Shown: positions 1 to 10,114, counted from the first letter of the stretch. The stretch is DNA of 64,000 nucleotides from an uncultured Verrucomicrobiota bacterium (GCA_903904685.1 CAIVDS010000034.1:1-64000), one strand, 5' to 3'. Notes: generated by a model from the letters alone, not told the origin. A program made the numbers and translations.

Positions 1-453
1 CACCGACGTGAAGGAAGCCGAGCCGCCATCGCCCTGAATCGCAATCGCGGTATTGACCGTATCGGTGCGGGTGGCGCTCGCCGACGACTGGATGAACCCG
101 CCATTGCTCAGGAGCAGGTTGCCGCCGCTGAGGGTGTAGCCCAGTGGGGTCGCGGGGGTTTCGGAGAACGTAATGCCGAAGACATTGCGGTTGGCATCCA
201 CCGTAACGGTGGGAGCCGCCGTGAGGAGCAAACTGAAGGTGGCGATATCCGTGCTCGTCGTGCCGGATGTGGCGCCGGGGATATTCACTCCTCCTGTCCA
301 ACTGCCGGCCGCGGACCAGGCGGTGGGACCGGCGAGGTTGACATTCCATGAATTACTGGCCGCGCGAGCGGCGGGGCTCGCCATGATAATCGCGGCGATC
401 GCGGCAAGGGACGACAGTAAGACATTCAAACGCTGGCGGGCGGGTGTATTCAT
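1..453 (-). CDS. Secreted beta-strand-rich (autotransporter-associated / PEP-CTERM-like) protein, N-terminal part only, runs off left edge
   Basis: Reverse complement from ATG at 453 is open to the window edge: MNTPARQRLNVLLSSLAAIAAIIMASPAARAASNSWNVNLAGPTAWSAAGSWTGG...; signal peptide plus the typical 'W...SWTGGV...' and 'GYTLSGGNLLLSNGG' beta-repeat texture. Confidence 0.75.
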   Translation of the reverse strand, partial: MNTPARQRLNVLLSSLAAIAAIIMASPAARAASNSWNVNLAGPTAWSAAGSWTGGVNIPGATSGTTSTDIATFSLLLTAAPTVTVDANRNVFGITFSETPATPLGYTLSGGNLLLSNGGFIQSSASATRTDTVNTAIAIQGDGGSASFTSV

Positions 454-675
454 GGGGCAACTATGTTAAAGGGGTATGGGGTCGGAATTTTTATCGGCAG
501 CTAGGACCTCAAGAAAGGTTTTGCCGACCGATAATGCAAGGAATATTTTGTATAATAACTCCGAAGATTGAGGGGTCTTTTCTCATACCACAAGGAAAAT
601 ACCCCTAATTCTAGCAATTATCTTGCATGAATATTTACCGACCGGAGCCGGAGATCGACAACCAATCCAATAACC

Positions 676-1050
676 TCAACTCACTGCTCCGCCACACTCT
701 TCGGGTGGCTCGGGACAATGTATCCCGTCCGTCACGGCCGCCGGAGCGGCTGCGGCTAATGTCACACTCAGTTGCTTTACCGCCTTGAGCGCCTCCTCAT
801 AAGGAAGAAGAACGCGCGGTTTGCGCGAGCCTCGCTGCCGGAGCCTCAACAGTTTGATGCGCCCCTGGCGTTCCAAGCCATACCAATAGCTGCGGGACAA
901 CCCGAAATAGGGGTCTCCGCCGCATGGCTTGAGCGGTGCACAGACGGGAAGGCTGGAGTGGACATGATCAGCCGATAGGGCGATGGTTTCTGTTTTTTGT
1001 ATTGATTTCATGGATAATGACGGGGGCGCCCATACAACGGTCTGGGACAT
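676..1050 (-). CDS. Small helix-turn-helix/excisionase-like protein of integrative element
   Basis: ORF 124 aa; 'GLSRSYWYGLERQGRIKLLRLRQRGSRKPRVLLPYEEALKAVKQL' resembles a MerR/excisionase-type HTH; colinear with integrase. Confidence 0.5.
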   Translation of the reverse strand: MSQTVVWAPPSLSMKSIQKTETIALSADHVHSSLPVCAPLKPCGGDPYFGLSRSYWYGLERQGRIKLLRLRQRGSRKPRVLLPYEEALKAVKQLSVTLAAAAPAAVTDGIHCPEPPEECGGAVS

Positions 1051-1075
1051 CCATTGAAAGCCCGTCTGTTCACGT

Positions 1076-1711
1076 TCAGGGCCTGACCGTGAACTTTTCT
1101 TTCCACCGTGTGAGATTATTCGCGAAAGTTCTCACCTTGATTCGGCGAATTTCTCCCTTGTCGGAAAATTCAAGCGTATCGCCTTTTCGAATGACACCCG
1201 CAGCCTGCATCTCGGCGATCAGCGCGTCGGACTTCAGCTTGGAGCCCTTGTTGTCGGGATTCGAATGCCACTGTTTCCACGCCCGTTCCGCCGGCTTGAA
1301 AAACGGGCTGCGCCGGGTCGCAACCGGAGGTTGCGACATCACTATCGCGTGCAATTCGGCCAGTCGAAGTCCCGCCGTAAATGCGAGATTCATTCCCTCG
1401 TCCCGGTCGCGATCGTCATGGGCTTCCAGATAAAACAAAAGAAAAGCGCAGGCTGAAGAGGCCTCCTGCGCGGCGTCCGCCGGTGAATCCGAATTGGAAC
1501 TGGGCAGCAGCCTGTAGCGGTCACTGGACAACTTTTGATTTGCCGCGGGGCCCGACATCATCAGGTCCAATTTAAGGCCGCGCCTCTTTAATTCCGGAGC
1601 GATGACGTTATGGACGGCGAGTAAACATCCGCTTAGCCCATTGTCCGGGCATGGCGGTGTGATACTCCGGCTTGCTTCCGGTCGGGCGGGGACCGCGAGT
1701 TTCTTTTTCAT
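1076..1711 (-). CDS. Hypothetical protein, integrative-element cargo
   Basis: 211-aa ORF whose stop overlaps the integrase-proximal region; no family recognised. Confidence 0.55.
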   Translation of the reverse strand: MKKKLAVPARPEASRSITPPCPDNGLSGCLLAVHNVIAPELKRRGLKLDLMMSGPAANQKLSSDRYRLLPSSNSDSPADAAQEASSACAFLLFYLEAHDDRDRDEGMNLAFTAGLRLAELHAIVMSQPPVATRRSPFFKPAERAWKQWHSNPDNKGSKLKSDALIAEMQAAGVIRKGDTLEFSDKGEIRRIKVRTFANNLTRWKEKFTVRP

Positions 1712-2856
1712 AGGGTGATGTCGGGCAGTTTGGCGACGGCGGCGCGGCGTGCGTCGTCGTCGGTGTGCGTATAGTTGGCCGAGATTTCGGAGGAGTCGTG
1801 ACCAATCAAATCCATGGCGACCGACTCGGACACCCCCGCCTTTTTCAATAGGGATGTGGCGGAATGGCGGAGTGAGTGAAAACTGATCTCAGATTTCTCG
1901 CGAGCCCCGTCGCGGCCTTTACCCGTGGACGTTGATTTCGCCGACCGCTCCGGCAGGAGGTTGGCGGCTTCAAGAATCTCGTGGAATTGCTGGGACAGTC
2001 GATAGCTTCCGCCAGACTTCACGGCGTGAGGATAAAGGTCCGGAAATATCGGGGCCTTGGGGTCGTCTCCACTATCGAGTTTTTCGAGGTAGGCAAGCAA
2101 CGGTTTGGCGATGGGGAGAAACTGCGTGCGCCGTGTCTTGCTGGTTGTAAGAACGATCTGCGCCTCCTGTAAATTGACGTTTGACCAGGTGAGCCCGGCG
2201 AGGTCCTTCAGGCGTTGGCCGGTGTAGAGTCCCGCCAAGATCATGCCGCGCCATGAGTCGGACGCCACGGCGAGCACGGCCTTGATCTCCGGAATGGTCA
2301 TCGGGCGGCGAGTCGAGTCTGCCGCATCCAACACCTTGACCATGGCGGCAGGATTGCCGTCTGGCAGCAGTCCATCAGACCATGCCGTCTGAAGAAAGGT
2401 GCGGATGATCTTTAGTTTGTTGTTTGCCGTCCGCGCCGTCGCCTTGGCCGCATTGGCGGCTCGCCATGTCGTGATAATGTCCTTGGTGAGGTAAGTAATG
2501 CTCAGGTCTTTCTTCGGGCCCAGAAAGGCAAGGAAACCAGACAGGACGGACGAATAGGCCGTGTAGGTAACGGCGCGACATTCCACCTTTTTCGCCTTCA
2601 GCCATTGATCTGAGTAGGTCTGCACGGTGTAAAAGGTCAGGGCCGACCCATGGATTTGCTCGTGCAGTTCCGACAAGACGCGGCGGATCTGAGTCTCGGT
2701 TGCCCGCTTGCTGGCGACGCCCTCCCACTCCTCGGCAAGTTTAGTGGCAAGTTTGCGGTTGGTGGTCTTGGTTGATCTTTGGACGCGTTGCCCATTGGCA
2801 TCAGTAAAGCAGGCAAAAAAATACTTCGTTCCGGTGCGGCGGCGTATTGAGGGCAT
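1708..2856 (-). CDS. Tyrosine recombinase / phage-type integrase
   Basis: 382 aa with 'LAGLYTGQRLKDLAGLTWSNVN', 'SFHSLRHSATSLLKKAGVSESVAMDLIGHDSSEISANYTHT' (R...HxLR...H...Y catalytic signature). Confidence 0.93.
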   Translation of the reverse strand: MPSIRRRTGTKYFFACFTDANGQRVQRSTKTTNRKLATKLAEEWEGVASKRATETQIRRVLSELHEQIHGSALTFYTVQTYSDQWLKAKKVECRAVTYTAYSSVLSGFLAFLGPKKDLSITYLTKDIITTWRAANAAKATARTANNKLKIIRTFLQTAWSDGLLPDGNPAAMVKVLDAADSTRRPMTIPEIKAVLAVASDSWRGMILAGLYTGQRLKDLAGLTWSNVNLQEAQIVLTTSKTRRTQFLPIAKPLLAYLEKLDSGDDPKAPIFPDLYPHAVKSGGSYRLSQQFHEILEAANLLPERSAKSTSTGKGRDGAREKSEISFHSLRHSATSLLKKAGVSESVAMDLIGHDSSEISANYTHTDDDARRAAVAKLPDITL

Positions 2857-2862
2857 GACCGT

Positions 2863-2886
2863 TAACTGACAACGTAACTGACAACG
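2863..2886. repeat. Perfect tandem 12-bp direct repeat taactgacaacg x2 between integrase start and tRNA fragment
   Basis: Read directly: ttaactgacaacg-taactgacaacg-agc. Confidence 0.8.
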
Positions 2887-2960
2887 AGCAAGCTTGTTTT
2901 TTGTTATGCTACATTGTTTTTTACCTAGGAAGCAGTGGTTTATGCTAGTGCAAAAACAAG

Positions 2961-2990
2961 TCGCGGGTTCGAGTCCCGTCTATCTCGCCA
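2961..2990 (+). other. tRNA 3'-end fragment (T-arm, acceptor 3' strand, CCA): likely att scar of integrative element
   Basis: tcgcgggttcgagtcccgtctatctcgcca: T-arm GCGGG-TTCGAGT-CCCGT, 7-nt acceptor strand, discriminator, CCA; no upstream D-arm/anticodon sequence, so not a full tRNA. Confidence 0.75.
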
Positions 2991-3258
2991 GTTTTAATCC
3001 CATATTCTTAACAAGATACGGGATTTTCTATGCCGTGATCCCCTCTTGCAGCTTGAGGCGGAAAAACCGCTAAAAAACGCGCTTACCTCAACCATGCGCC
3101 TACAAGGAGCCTGTAGCTACAAACCAACGACCTTCAGGATACGTTCATTAACTGGGTAGGCTCTAATCCGAGCGTCGCCGGCCCCTCGCAACTGTAACTT
3201 TCGCTGGCGCTCACACTCCACCACAGTATACATTTGGCGTTTCCCCCTCACAACCCCC

Positions 3259-6200
3259 ATGACATTCCATCTCATTCAAGCCGCACGGCGTGCTTTCCTC
3301 CCGCTTCTCCTGCTCGCGACACAAATCCCCGCCGTGGCGACTCCGACGGAAAACAGCGGCTTGCGCGTCCTGCCCGCTCCCGCGCATGTCGTCATTGATG
3401 GCAAAACGGACGACTGGGATTTGTCCGCCGGAATCTTCTGCTGCGACGACGTGGAGAATCAGCGCGGGAGCTTGGGCGTCTGGCTCCATGCCATGTATGA
3501 TAAAGACAATCTCTACATCCTGGCCCGCTTCTTGGATGAGACGCCGTTGAACAATCCCGGCCAGACGATTGCCGATTACGGTTTCGCGGGCGATTGCCTC
3601 CAATTTCGCGTCATTACCGCGCAAGGCGAACCCGGAGAGCGGCTCTCAAACTGGGATTGCTGGCGCGGACGGGACGGCGCCGACTTGATCCAGGGCCAAT
3701 ACGGCAAACGCGGACGCACGCTTCTTCCCGAAGACGCCCCCGTGAAAGACGCCAAAAAACAGGGCGCACAGCAGGCCTTTACTATCAACCCGGATGGCAA
3801 AGGTTACGTTCAGGAACTGTCGATTCCTTGGAAGTTTTTGAACCGGAATGGCGTGGCGCCAGCGCCTGGCAGCAGCTTCACACTTACGTTTGAACCCAAT
3901 TTTACCATCGGACTCAAAGGGCGCCTGACACTGAAGGATCTTTTCAAGGCGAATGTGCGCCCAGACCGCGTCTTTACCTTCCAATCCTGGCCATGCTGGG
4001 GCGTGGCCACTCTCCAACCCACCCCCGGTCCCGTCACGCCCCAACCGGTGCGACTGGCCGATGCGCGCGAATTCCCGGTGAAACTGGTGACCGGTCTTCC
4101 CGTTGCCGACTGGACCGGTCTTGTCACTACGACCGAAATGCAGGGTTTCAAGATCATCCATTTCACCATGCCCGACGACGGGTTCATCTCGCTCAACATC
4201 AAGGCGGCGGACGGCACTGTGGTTCGGCAGCTTCTCAACGCCGCCCCGTATACCAAGGGCGAACATGACGTAAAGTGGGACGGCCTGACGAACCTCAATG
4301 CCCATCAGCCCGGCGATCCGGTGCCGGTCGGTGCCTATACTTGGAGCGCGCTATTCCATAAGGATATTGGCATCAAGCTCCGTGGCTGGGCATGCAACGC
4401 AGGGAGCGCTCCTTGGGATAACGGCCCCACGACTAACTGGGGCGGCGACGAGGGCAACCCGATCGCCACTGCCGCAGACGACAACCAAGTCTATCTCGGC
4501 TGGACCTGCGCCGAGGCTGGCAGCGCCGTGCTGGCTTGCGACCTCGATGGCAATGTGAAGTGGAAAAACAAGCACGGTGGTATTGCGGGCGCGCGGGTCA
4601 TCGCAGCCGCTGATGGTGTCGTCTATATCCTTGGCGGCAGTTCTTATGGCCCCGAGGGAACCATGGATGGCGGAGCCGTCTACAAATTAAAGGCGGCGGA
4701 TGGCGATTACATCGCTTGGGGTGATGGCTCGGAGGTGGACTTGATGGTCAAAACCTTGTGGAGCGACACGCCGAACGCCCCCACGAAGGCCAACTCTATA
4801 ACCGCCAGAAACGGCAAGCTCTACCTCAGCTTCACCACCGCCAACAAAATCCTCGTTCTCGATGGCAAAAGCGGCAAAGTCCTACAGACCCTTGCAGCCA
4901 CAGCTCCCGGAGCACTCCAAATCGGCAGCGACAGGACGCTTTATGCCGTGAGTGGCGGAAATTCCGTTGTCCACTTCGATTCATCTGGCACTGGAACACC
5001 CTTGATTTCCGGACTCACCAACGCCACCGCGCTGGCGCTTGACAAAGACGGCACCGTTTATGTCGGCGTCGGCGATCCTGATAATCAGGTCAAAGTGTTT
5101 GATTTGCGGGGCAAGCTCCTGCAAACGATCGGTCGTGCTGGTGGTCGCGCGCTGGTTGGCCCGTGGACGCCTGATGGCATGCGCTTCGTCAGCAGTATTG
5201 CCTTGGCAGCGAACGGCAAATTGTGGGCGGCAGAAAACGACGCCTTCCCGCGCCGCATCAGCTCTTGGGATACCAAGACTGGCGCCCTCGCGAAGGAATT
5301 CTTCGGCTCGACTACCTACGGCGCACTCGGCGGCGCCATCGATCCGCTTGATCCTAACATCATGGTGGGACAAGGCTGCGAATGGCGGCTCGATCCTGCC
5401 ACAGGTCGCGCCACCTGCACCGCAGTGATTACCCGCGACGGCATGGAAAACGCCCGCTTCGGGGTCGGCGGCAACGGGCGACTCTATCTCGCCGTGGCAC
5501 CCACCTGGACCCACGAGATGCCCTTCACCACGATTTTCGAACGGACCAGCGACGGCCAATATAAGAAGCGTTCGAAGTTCTATTACGAAGGGCCCACCAC
5601 CCGCTATTGGGCCGACGCCAACGGCGACGGCTTGGAACAGCCCGAGGAAATTACCACCGTGGCTGGCAATCTCCACTTCAGCGGCTGGTATATGGCTTTC
5701 GCCCCCAACATGACTTTTTACAGCCGCTATCAACAATTCAAAGTGACCGGATTTACCCAAGCGGGCGCGCCACTTTACGACTTGGAACATCCCGTCTCAC
5801 TGCCTCATTCCGATGAAGCAGGCGGCATGGGTGCAACCTCCGGCATGGGCTCCGCCGACGACAAGCTCATGATTTACAACGGAAAATATGGCGTCGATCG
5901 AGGCACCTTCAATGTCTACGACATTGCTTCCGGAAAACGGATATGGAGCTACCCCGATAACTTCGTTGGCGTCCACGGCTCGCACAATGCCACGCCCGCC
6001 GAAGTCGGCATGATTCGCGGCGCGTTTGACATCGGCGGCACCGCCAAGCTACCCGCCCCCATCGGCAATATCTGGGTCATTCCGACCAACGTCGGCGAGT
6101 GGCACATTCTCACCGGAGACGGCTTTTATCTCACCCGGTTGTTCGAGGGCGATCAACTCAAGGTCAAATGGCCTTCCGAGGCGGTGCCTGGAGCCGATAT

Positions 6201-7116
6201 GACCTGCGCCCCGTGCGGAATGGGCGGCGAAGACTTCGGCGGTTCCATCGCCTACGGCACGGACGGCAAGCTCTATCTGCAATCCGGCAAAACCGGGTTC
6301 TGGAACCTCGAAGTCACCGGCCTCGATACCGTCAAAGCCATCCCCGGCAAAGCCATCACTATCAGCGCAGAGGAAATGGCCCAGGCGCAGGCTCTGCGTG
6401 AAAGCCAACTGCAGACCGTCGTGGGCAAACGCTCTCTAGCGATCAAGAAAAACACGCCCACCTTTACCGGGAATCTCAACGGCGACTTCAAAGGCTCGGA
6501 CATTCTCTCCTTCCAGAAGACGCCGGAGGCTGCTGTGCGCGCCGTCGCCACTTGGGACGACCAGAACCTCTACCTCGCATGGGATGTCACCGACGACACG
6601 CCGTGGCTCAATGCCGCCAAGGTTCTTGAAGACATGTATGTCAGCGGCGATACCGTTGACTTCCAAATGGGCACCGACCCCAAGGCCGACAAAAATCGCA
6701 ATGGGGCGGTGGAGGGCGATCTGCGCATCTCCATTGGTAACTTCCAGAACAATGCCACTGCGGTCATCTACCGCAAAGTCTCGGCCACCAAGAAACCAAA
6801 AGCCTTCAGCTCCGGGGTCATTCACAACTACCCCATGGATTACGTCGATGTCCTGGCCAGTGCTAAGATCGTCGTCAAGCCCCGTAAAAACGGCTACGTC
6901 GTAGAAGCCGCGATCCCGCTCGCAGACCTCGGCTTCAAGCCTGCCGCCGGGCTGAATCTGAGCGGGGACTTTGGGGTCACCCATGGTGGTGCTGGCGGAA
7001 CTCGCACCCGCCTGCGCACCTATTGGAATAACCAACACACGGGCCTCGTTGATGACGCCGTCTTCGAACTCCAGATGGAACCCAAAAACTGGGGCACTCT
7101 ACAGTTCAACCCGTAA
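3259..7116 (+). CDS. Large secreted protein with CBM9-like N- and C-terminal domains flanking FlgD-Ig-like and PQQ/NHL-like beta-propeller repeats
   Basis: 1285 aa; signal peptide; 'VIDGKTDDWDLSAG' (CBM9-like); 'AADGTVVRQLLNAAPYTKGEHDVKWDG' (FlgD-Ig-like); repeated 'VLDGKSGKVLQTL'/'ALDKDGTVYVGVGD'; C-term 'ATWDDQNLYLAWDVTDDTPW' (CBM9-like). Confidence 0.8.
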   Translation: MTFHLIQAARRAFLPLLLLATQIPAVATPTENSGLRVLPAPAHVVIDGKTDDWDLSAGIFCCDDVENQRGSLGVWLHAMYDKDNLYILARFLDETPLNNPGQTIADYGFAGDCLQFRVITAQGEPGERLSNWDCWRGRDGADLIQGQYGKRGRTLLPEDAPVKDAKKQGAQQAFTINPDGKGYVQELSIPWKFLNRNGVAPAPGSSFTLTFEPNFTIGLKGRLTLKDLFKANVRPDRVFTFQSWPCWGVATLQPTPGPVTPQPVRLADAREFPVKLVTGLPVADWTGLVTTTEMQGFKIIHFTMPDDGFISLNIKAADGTVVRQLLNAAPYTKGEHDVKWDGLTNLNAHQPGDPVPVGAYTWSALFHKDIGIKLRGWACNAGSAPWDNGPTTNWGGDEGNPIATAADDNQVYLGWTCAEAGSAVLACDLDGNVKWKNKHGGIAGARVIAAADGVVYILGGSSYGPEGTMDGGAVYKLKAADGDYIAWGDGSEVDLMVKTLWSDTPNAPTKANSITARNGKLYLSFTTANKILVLDGKSGKVLQTLAATAPGALQIGSDRTLYAVSGGNSVVHFDSSGTGTPLISGLTNATALALDKDGTVYVGVGDPDNQVKVFDLRGKLLQTIGRAGGRALVGPWTPDGMRFVSSIALAANGKLWAAENDAFPRRISSWDTKTGALAKEFFGSTTYGALGGAIDPLDPNIMVGQGCEWRLDPATGRATCTAVITRDGMENARFGVGGNGRLYLAVAPTWTHEMPFTTIFERTSDGQYKKRSKFYYEGPTTRYWADANGDGLEQPEEITTVAGNLHFSGWYMAFAPNMTFYSRYQQFKVTGFTQAGAPLYDLEHPVSLPHSDEAGGMGATSGMGSADDKLMIYNGKYGVDRGTFNVYDIASGKRIWSYPDNFVGVHGSHNATPAEVGMIRGAFDIGGTAKLPAPIGNIWVIPTNVGEWHILTGDGFYLTRLFEGDQLKVKWPSEAVPGADMTCAPCGMGGEDFGGSIAYGTDGKLYLQSGKTGFWNLEVTGLDTVKAIPGKAITISAEEMAQAQALRESQLQTVVGKRSLAIKKNTPTFTGNLNGDFKGSDILSFQKTPEAAVRAVATWDDQNLYLAWDVTDDTPWLNAAKVLEDMYVSGDTVDFQMGTDPKADKNRNGAVEGDLRISIGNFQNNATAVIYRKVSATKKPKAFSSGVIHNYPMDYVDVLASAKIVVKPRKNGYVVEAAIPLADLGFKPAAGLNLSGDFGVTHGGAGGTRTRLRTYWNNQHTGLVDDAVFELQMEPKNWGTLQFNP

Positions 7117-7253
7117 TATCAATCCTCGCGGGATCCATTCCCTCGCAGGGTTGCCGATTGCGTCGCAAGAGGCAGGGAGCAACCCTTCGGTATTTATAAT
7201 CGACAACCAAGACACTACCACCCACCTGAGGACAAAAAGGAAGTCCGACCACT

Positions 7254-9185
7254 ATGCCCCTTGAACTCAAAAACCTCGAAGTACTCTGCGACAAAACCTC
7301 CGGGCAAGTCTGTTCCGTCAAGCTTTACGGCCAGGAACTGCTCGATCCCGCCCGACCCTGCGACTCCGAACTCTGGGTCAACGGATTACCGTTGAAATTA
7401 CGTACGCACGCCGACCCGAATCAGCCCGGCGTTCCCGCTCATCTCAAAGGCGAGCATTATGTCGAGCATGCCTCGGGCTGGGGACTGGTTCTGGCGCGTA
7501 CGATGGGTGACCGCCCCTACCTGAAACATAACTGCTTCGGCATCCATTATCTCATCCGGCGCGAGTTGTGCGACCACACATACATCGCCTCCGGGCCCGG
7601 CGGACCGATTGTCGAGGCGCCACTCTGGGTCGATACGTTTTCCCTCCTCAACTGGAATTGGAAATTCTGGGGCGACGACACGCGGATGATTTTCCCCTCG
7701 TCGCACACCCAAGGGCCTTCCGATGAGCATGGTCACCTCGGTTACGAGCACGACACCCCGGAAAAGGCGAAGTCATTTCTGCAAAACATGTGGCGGCGCA
7801 CCTATCCAGGCGTCATGGCGATTCACGGGGGACTCTTCTATAACGCAAAAACCCACCATTGGATTGCGTTGACCTGTCGTCGTCCAAATGTCGGCTACGT
7901 CCTCAACATCGAGAACGCGGGCCGCGGCGTCGGGTACGATTTCAAGCTGCATGCCCCCTTCGGCATGGCGGCCTCGCAACAGATGCCGGAAATCAAAATC
8001 TACTTCGGCCAGACCCACGATGAAATGATGCGTTGGATGGCCGATTACATCACCTTTTATTATGAAGAACCGCCTGCATGGACTTTCAAAACGGTGTGGG
8101 GTCACGGCCTGGCTTGGACCAATAAGCCGACTTGGACTGAGCAGGCCGATTTCTGGGCAGCGGAACTCGACAAGGGCACCTACAGCGGCCTCGGCTACTC
8201 GCTGGTAACCAACCGCCCGATCAAATCGGGCACCACACCGCTCGGTTACGAACCTGATCCGAATCACGGCACCAAGGATGAATTCAAGGCCATGTGCCGA
8301 CGTCTGGCCAACCGCGGCGTGCCGATCTTGATCTGGATGAGTCACACGGGCGTGGTGCCTGGCGGGGTGGACATCGATGACGATTGGTTCATCCGCGGCA
8401 TCGACGGACGGACGAGCGCGAGTTGGGGAACCATCGACGGCGGCATGACGGCCTGCAATCCGGGGCATCCCGGCTACATCGAATACACCAAAAAATGGAT
8501 TCGCTTCTACATCAAGGAATGTGGTTGCAAGGGCATCTTCTTCGATTGTTTCGGTTGGACGTTTCCGGCCGATTTCAAGCCACGCCAGTTCATGCGCTAT
8601 CCCGGCGACACCAATCGCATGGCCATCAAATTCATCGAGGAAATGTACGCCTGCATCAAGGAATGCGATTCCGAGGCGATCATGCTAGGGGAAGGCGCGA
8701 CCCTCGATGCGCCGATCAATATTTTTTCCATTGCGGGCAATCCGGTGCGTGCCATCGACGGCATGGGCCCGCGCGATTTCTTTCTGCAATTGAACCGCTA
8801 TGCCACGAAACAACTGGTCATTGATCAGGGCGGCGAATATTTTCCTTCGTCGGGCATTTGCAAAATAGTCGGCAAACCCGAAACGGAGGCGCGCGATAAA
8901 TTCATCACCAAACTGCTGAGCGAACGGGGCGGACGCAACGTGTTCACCCATCTGCCGGGCGATGTCTCGCTCCTCGATGACTTGCTCTTCGTTGCGCTCC
9001 CGGGTGAACCGCCTCCGCATACCGAACGCCCCGCCGCGCGGCGCGAGTTGCGTCTGCCTGCTCCATGGGATGGCGTAACCAAGCTCACCGAACGCTTCGA
9101 CGGTCGGGTGATCGAACGTGATTCCGACGGCGCATTTCGCGGCCTTGTTCCCGGCATTTACCATCTGAACAGGAAATCGACATGA
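7254..9185 (+). CDS. Putative glycoside hydrolase, GH36/melibiase-like TIM barrel
   Basis: 643 aa; 'ILIWMSHTGVVPGG', 'WIRFYIKECGCKGIFFDCFGW' style barrel strands; in glycan cluster. Confidence 0.6.
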   Translation: MPLELKNLEVLCDKTSGQVCSVKLYGQELLDPARPCDSELWVNGLPLKLRTHADPNQPGVPAHLKGEHYVEHASGWGLVLARTMGDRPYLKHNCFGIHYLIRRELCDHTYIASGPGGPIVEAPLWVDTFSLLNWNWKFWGDDTRMIFPSSHTQGPSDEHGHLGYEHDTPEKAKSFLQNMWRRTYPGVMAIHGGLFYNAKTHHWIALTCRRPNVGYVLNIENAGRGVGYDFKLHAPFGMAASQQMPEIKIYFGQTHDEMMRWMADYITFYYEEPPAWTFKTVWGHGLAWTNKPTWTEQADFWAAELDKGTYSGLGYSLVTNRPIKSGTTPLGYEPDPNHGTKDEFKAMCRRLANRGVPILIWMSHTGVVPGGVDIDDDWFIRGIDGRTSASWGTIDGGMTACNPGHPGYIEYTKKWIRFYIKECGCKGIFFDCFGWTFPADFKPRQFMRYPGDTNRMAIKFIEEMYACIKECDSEAIMLGEGATLDAPINIFSIAGNPVRAIDGMGPRDFFLQLNRYATKQLVIDQGGEYFPSSGICKIVGKPETEARDKFITKLLSERGGRNVFTHLPGDVSLLDDLLFVALPGEPPPHTERPAARRELRLPAPWDGVTKLTERFDGRVIERDSDGAFRGLVPGIYHLNRKST

Positions 9186-10054
9186 TCCTCCATAATGACC
9201 GTCTTCGCGTCGAAATTGCCGATCTTGAGACCGTTTACAAAGGTTCGCGCTTCGACTGGACCGGCTTCATCACCCAGGTGACGCTCGACCAGGCGCATAC
9301 ATTTTGCGCGCCAGAATCATTGCAGGCGGACGAGGGCACCGGCGGTATTGGTTTGTGCAACGAATTCGGGATTTTTCAGCCGATCGGCTACGACGATGCC
9401 AAACCTGGCGAACAATTTCCCAAGCTCGGCGTTGGCCTGCTGACCAAGCCGGACGACGCTCCTTACGCATTCTTTCTGCCGTACAAGATCGAACCGTTTC
9501 CGGTTCAAATAAAATTGGAGGCTGACCGGATTACTTACGATATCGAACCCTTGCCCTGTCGCGGTTACGAGGCGCGCTTGCGCAAAATGGTTCAACTGAG
9601 CGGAACGGCGTTGGATATTGTCTACGAGTTGGAAAACGTCGGCACGCACCCGATCCGCACCCATGAGTACAATCATAATTTTATCGCCATCGATGGCCAC
9701 CCGCCCGGCCCCGGCTATCTCTTCCGTTTGGCCAATGGGGTGAACTTGATCAAGGTTCCCCCTGTTCTCCGCGTGGAGGGCTGTGAGCTTCGCTGGAAGG
9801 AAAACGTGACTGGTCCGCTCGCCAGCGAGGCAACGGGCCCTCATAACCGGATCGAAAACCCTTTCTGGAAGCTGACGTATGAGCCGATTGGGGCGTGCGT
9901 GCTCTCCTCGGTCAATGTCCCCGTTGGTTATTTTAATCTTTGGTTTACCCCTCGTCTCATCTGTCCGGAAGTGTTTGTGACCATCGATCTCAAGCCGGGC
10001 GCGCGCACGACATGGACGCGCCATTATGAATTTTTCTCCAGCCGTATGGGTTGA
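9182..10054 (+). CDS. Aldose 1-epimerase-like (mutarotase fold) protein
   Basis: 290 aa; ATGA overlap with the preceding gene; 'TFCAPESLQADEGTGGIGLCNEFGI', 'YELENVGTHPIRTHEYNHNFIAID'. Confidence 0.6.
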   Translation: MILHNDRLRVEIADLETVYKGSRFDWTGFITQVTLDQAHTFCAPESLQADEGTGGIGLCNEFGIFQPIGYDDAKPGEQFPKLGVGLLTKPDDAPYAFFLPYKIEPFPVQIKLEADRITYDIEPLPCRGYEARLRKMVQLSGTALDIVYELENVGTHPIRTHEYNHNFIAIDGHPPGPGYLFRLANGVNLIKVPPVLRVEGCELRWKENVTGPLASEATGPHNRIENPFWKLTYEPIGACVLSSVNVPVGYFNLWFTPRLICPEVFVTIDLKPGARTTWTRHYEFFSSRMG

Positions 10055-10114
10055 ATTTGCGGGGAATCGATTCGACCCCAGTCTCTCATCGGAGACGGCC
10101 TTTGCACATGCGGC

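Noticed and set aside
173-469. 98-aa plus-strand ORF
   Set aside because: Antisense to the signal-peptide-bearing beta-strand protein at 1-453
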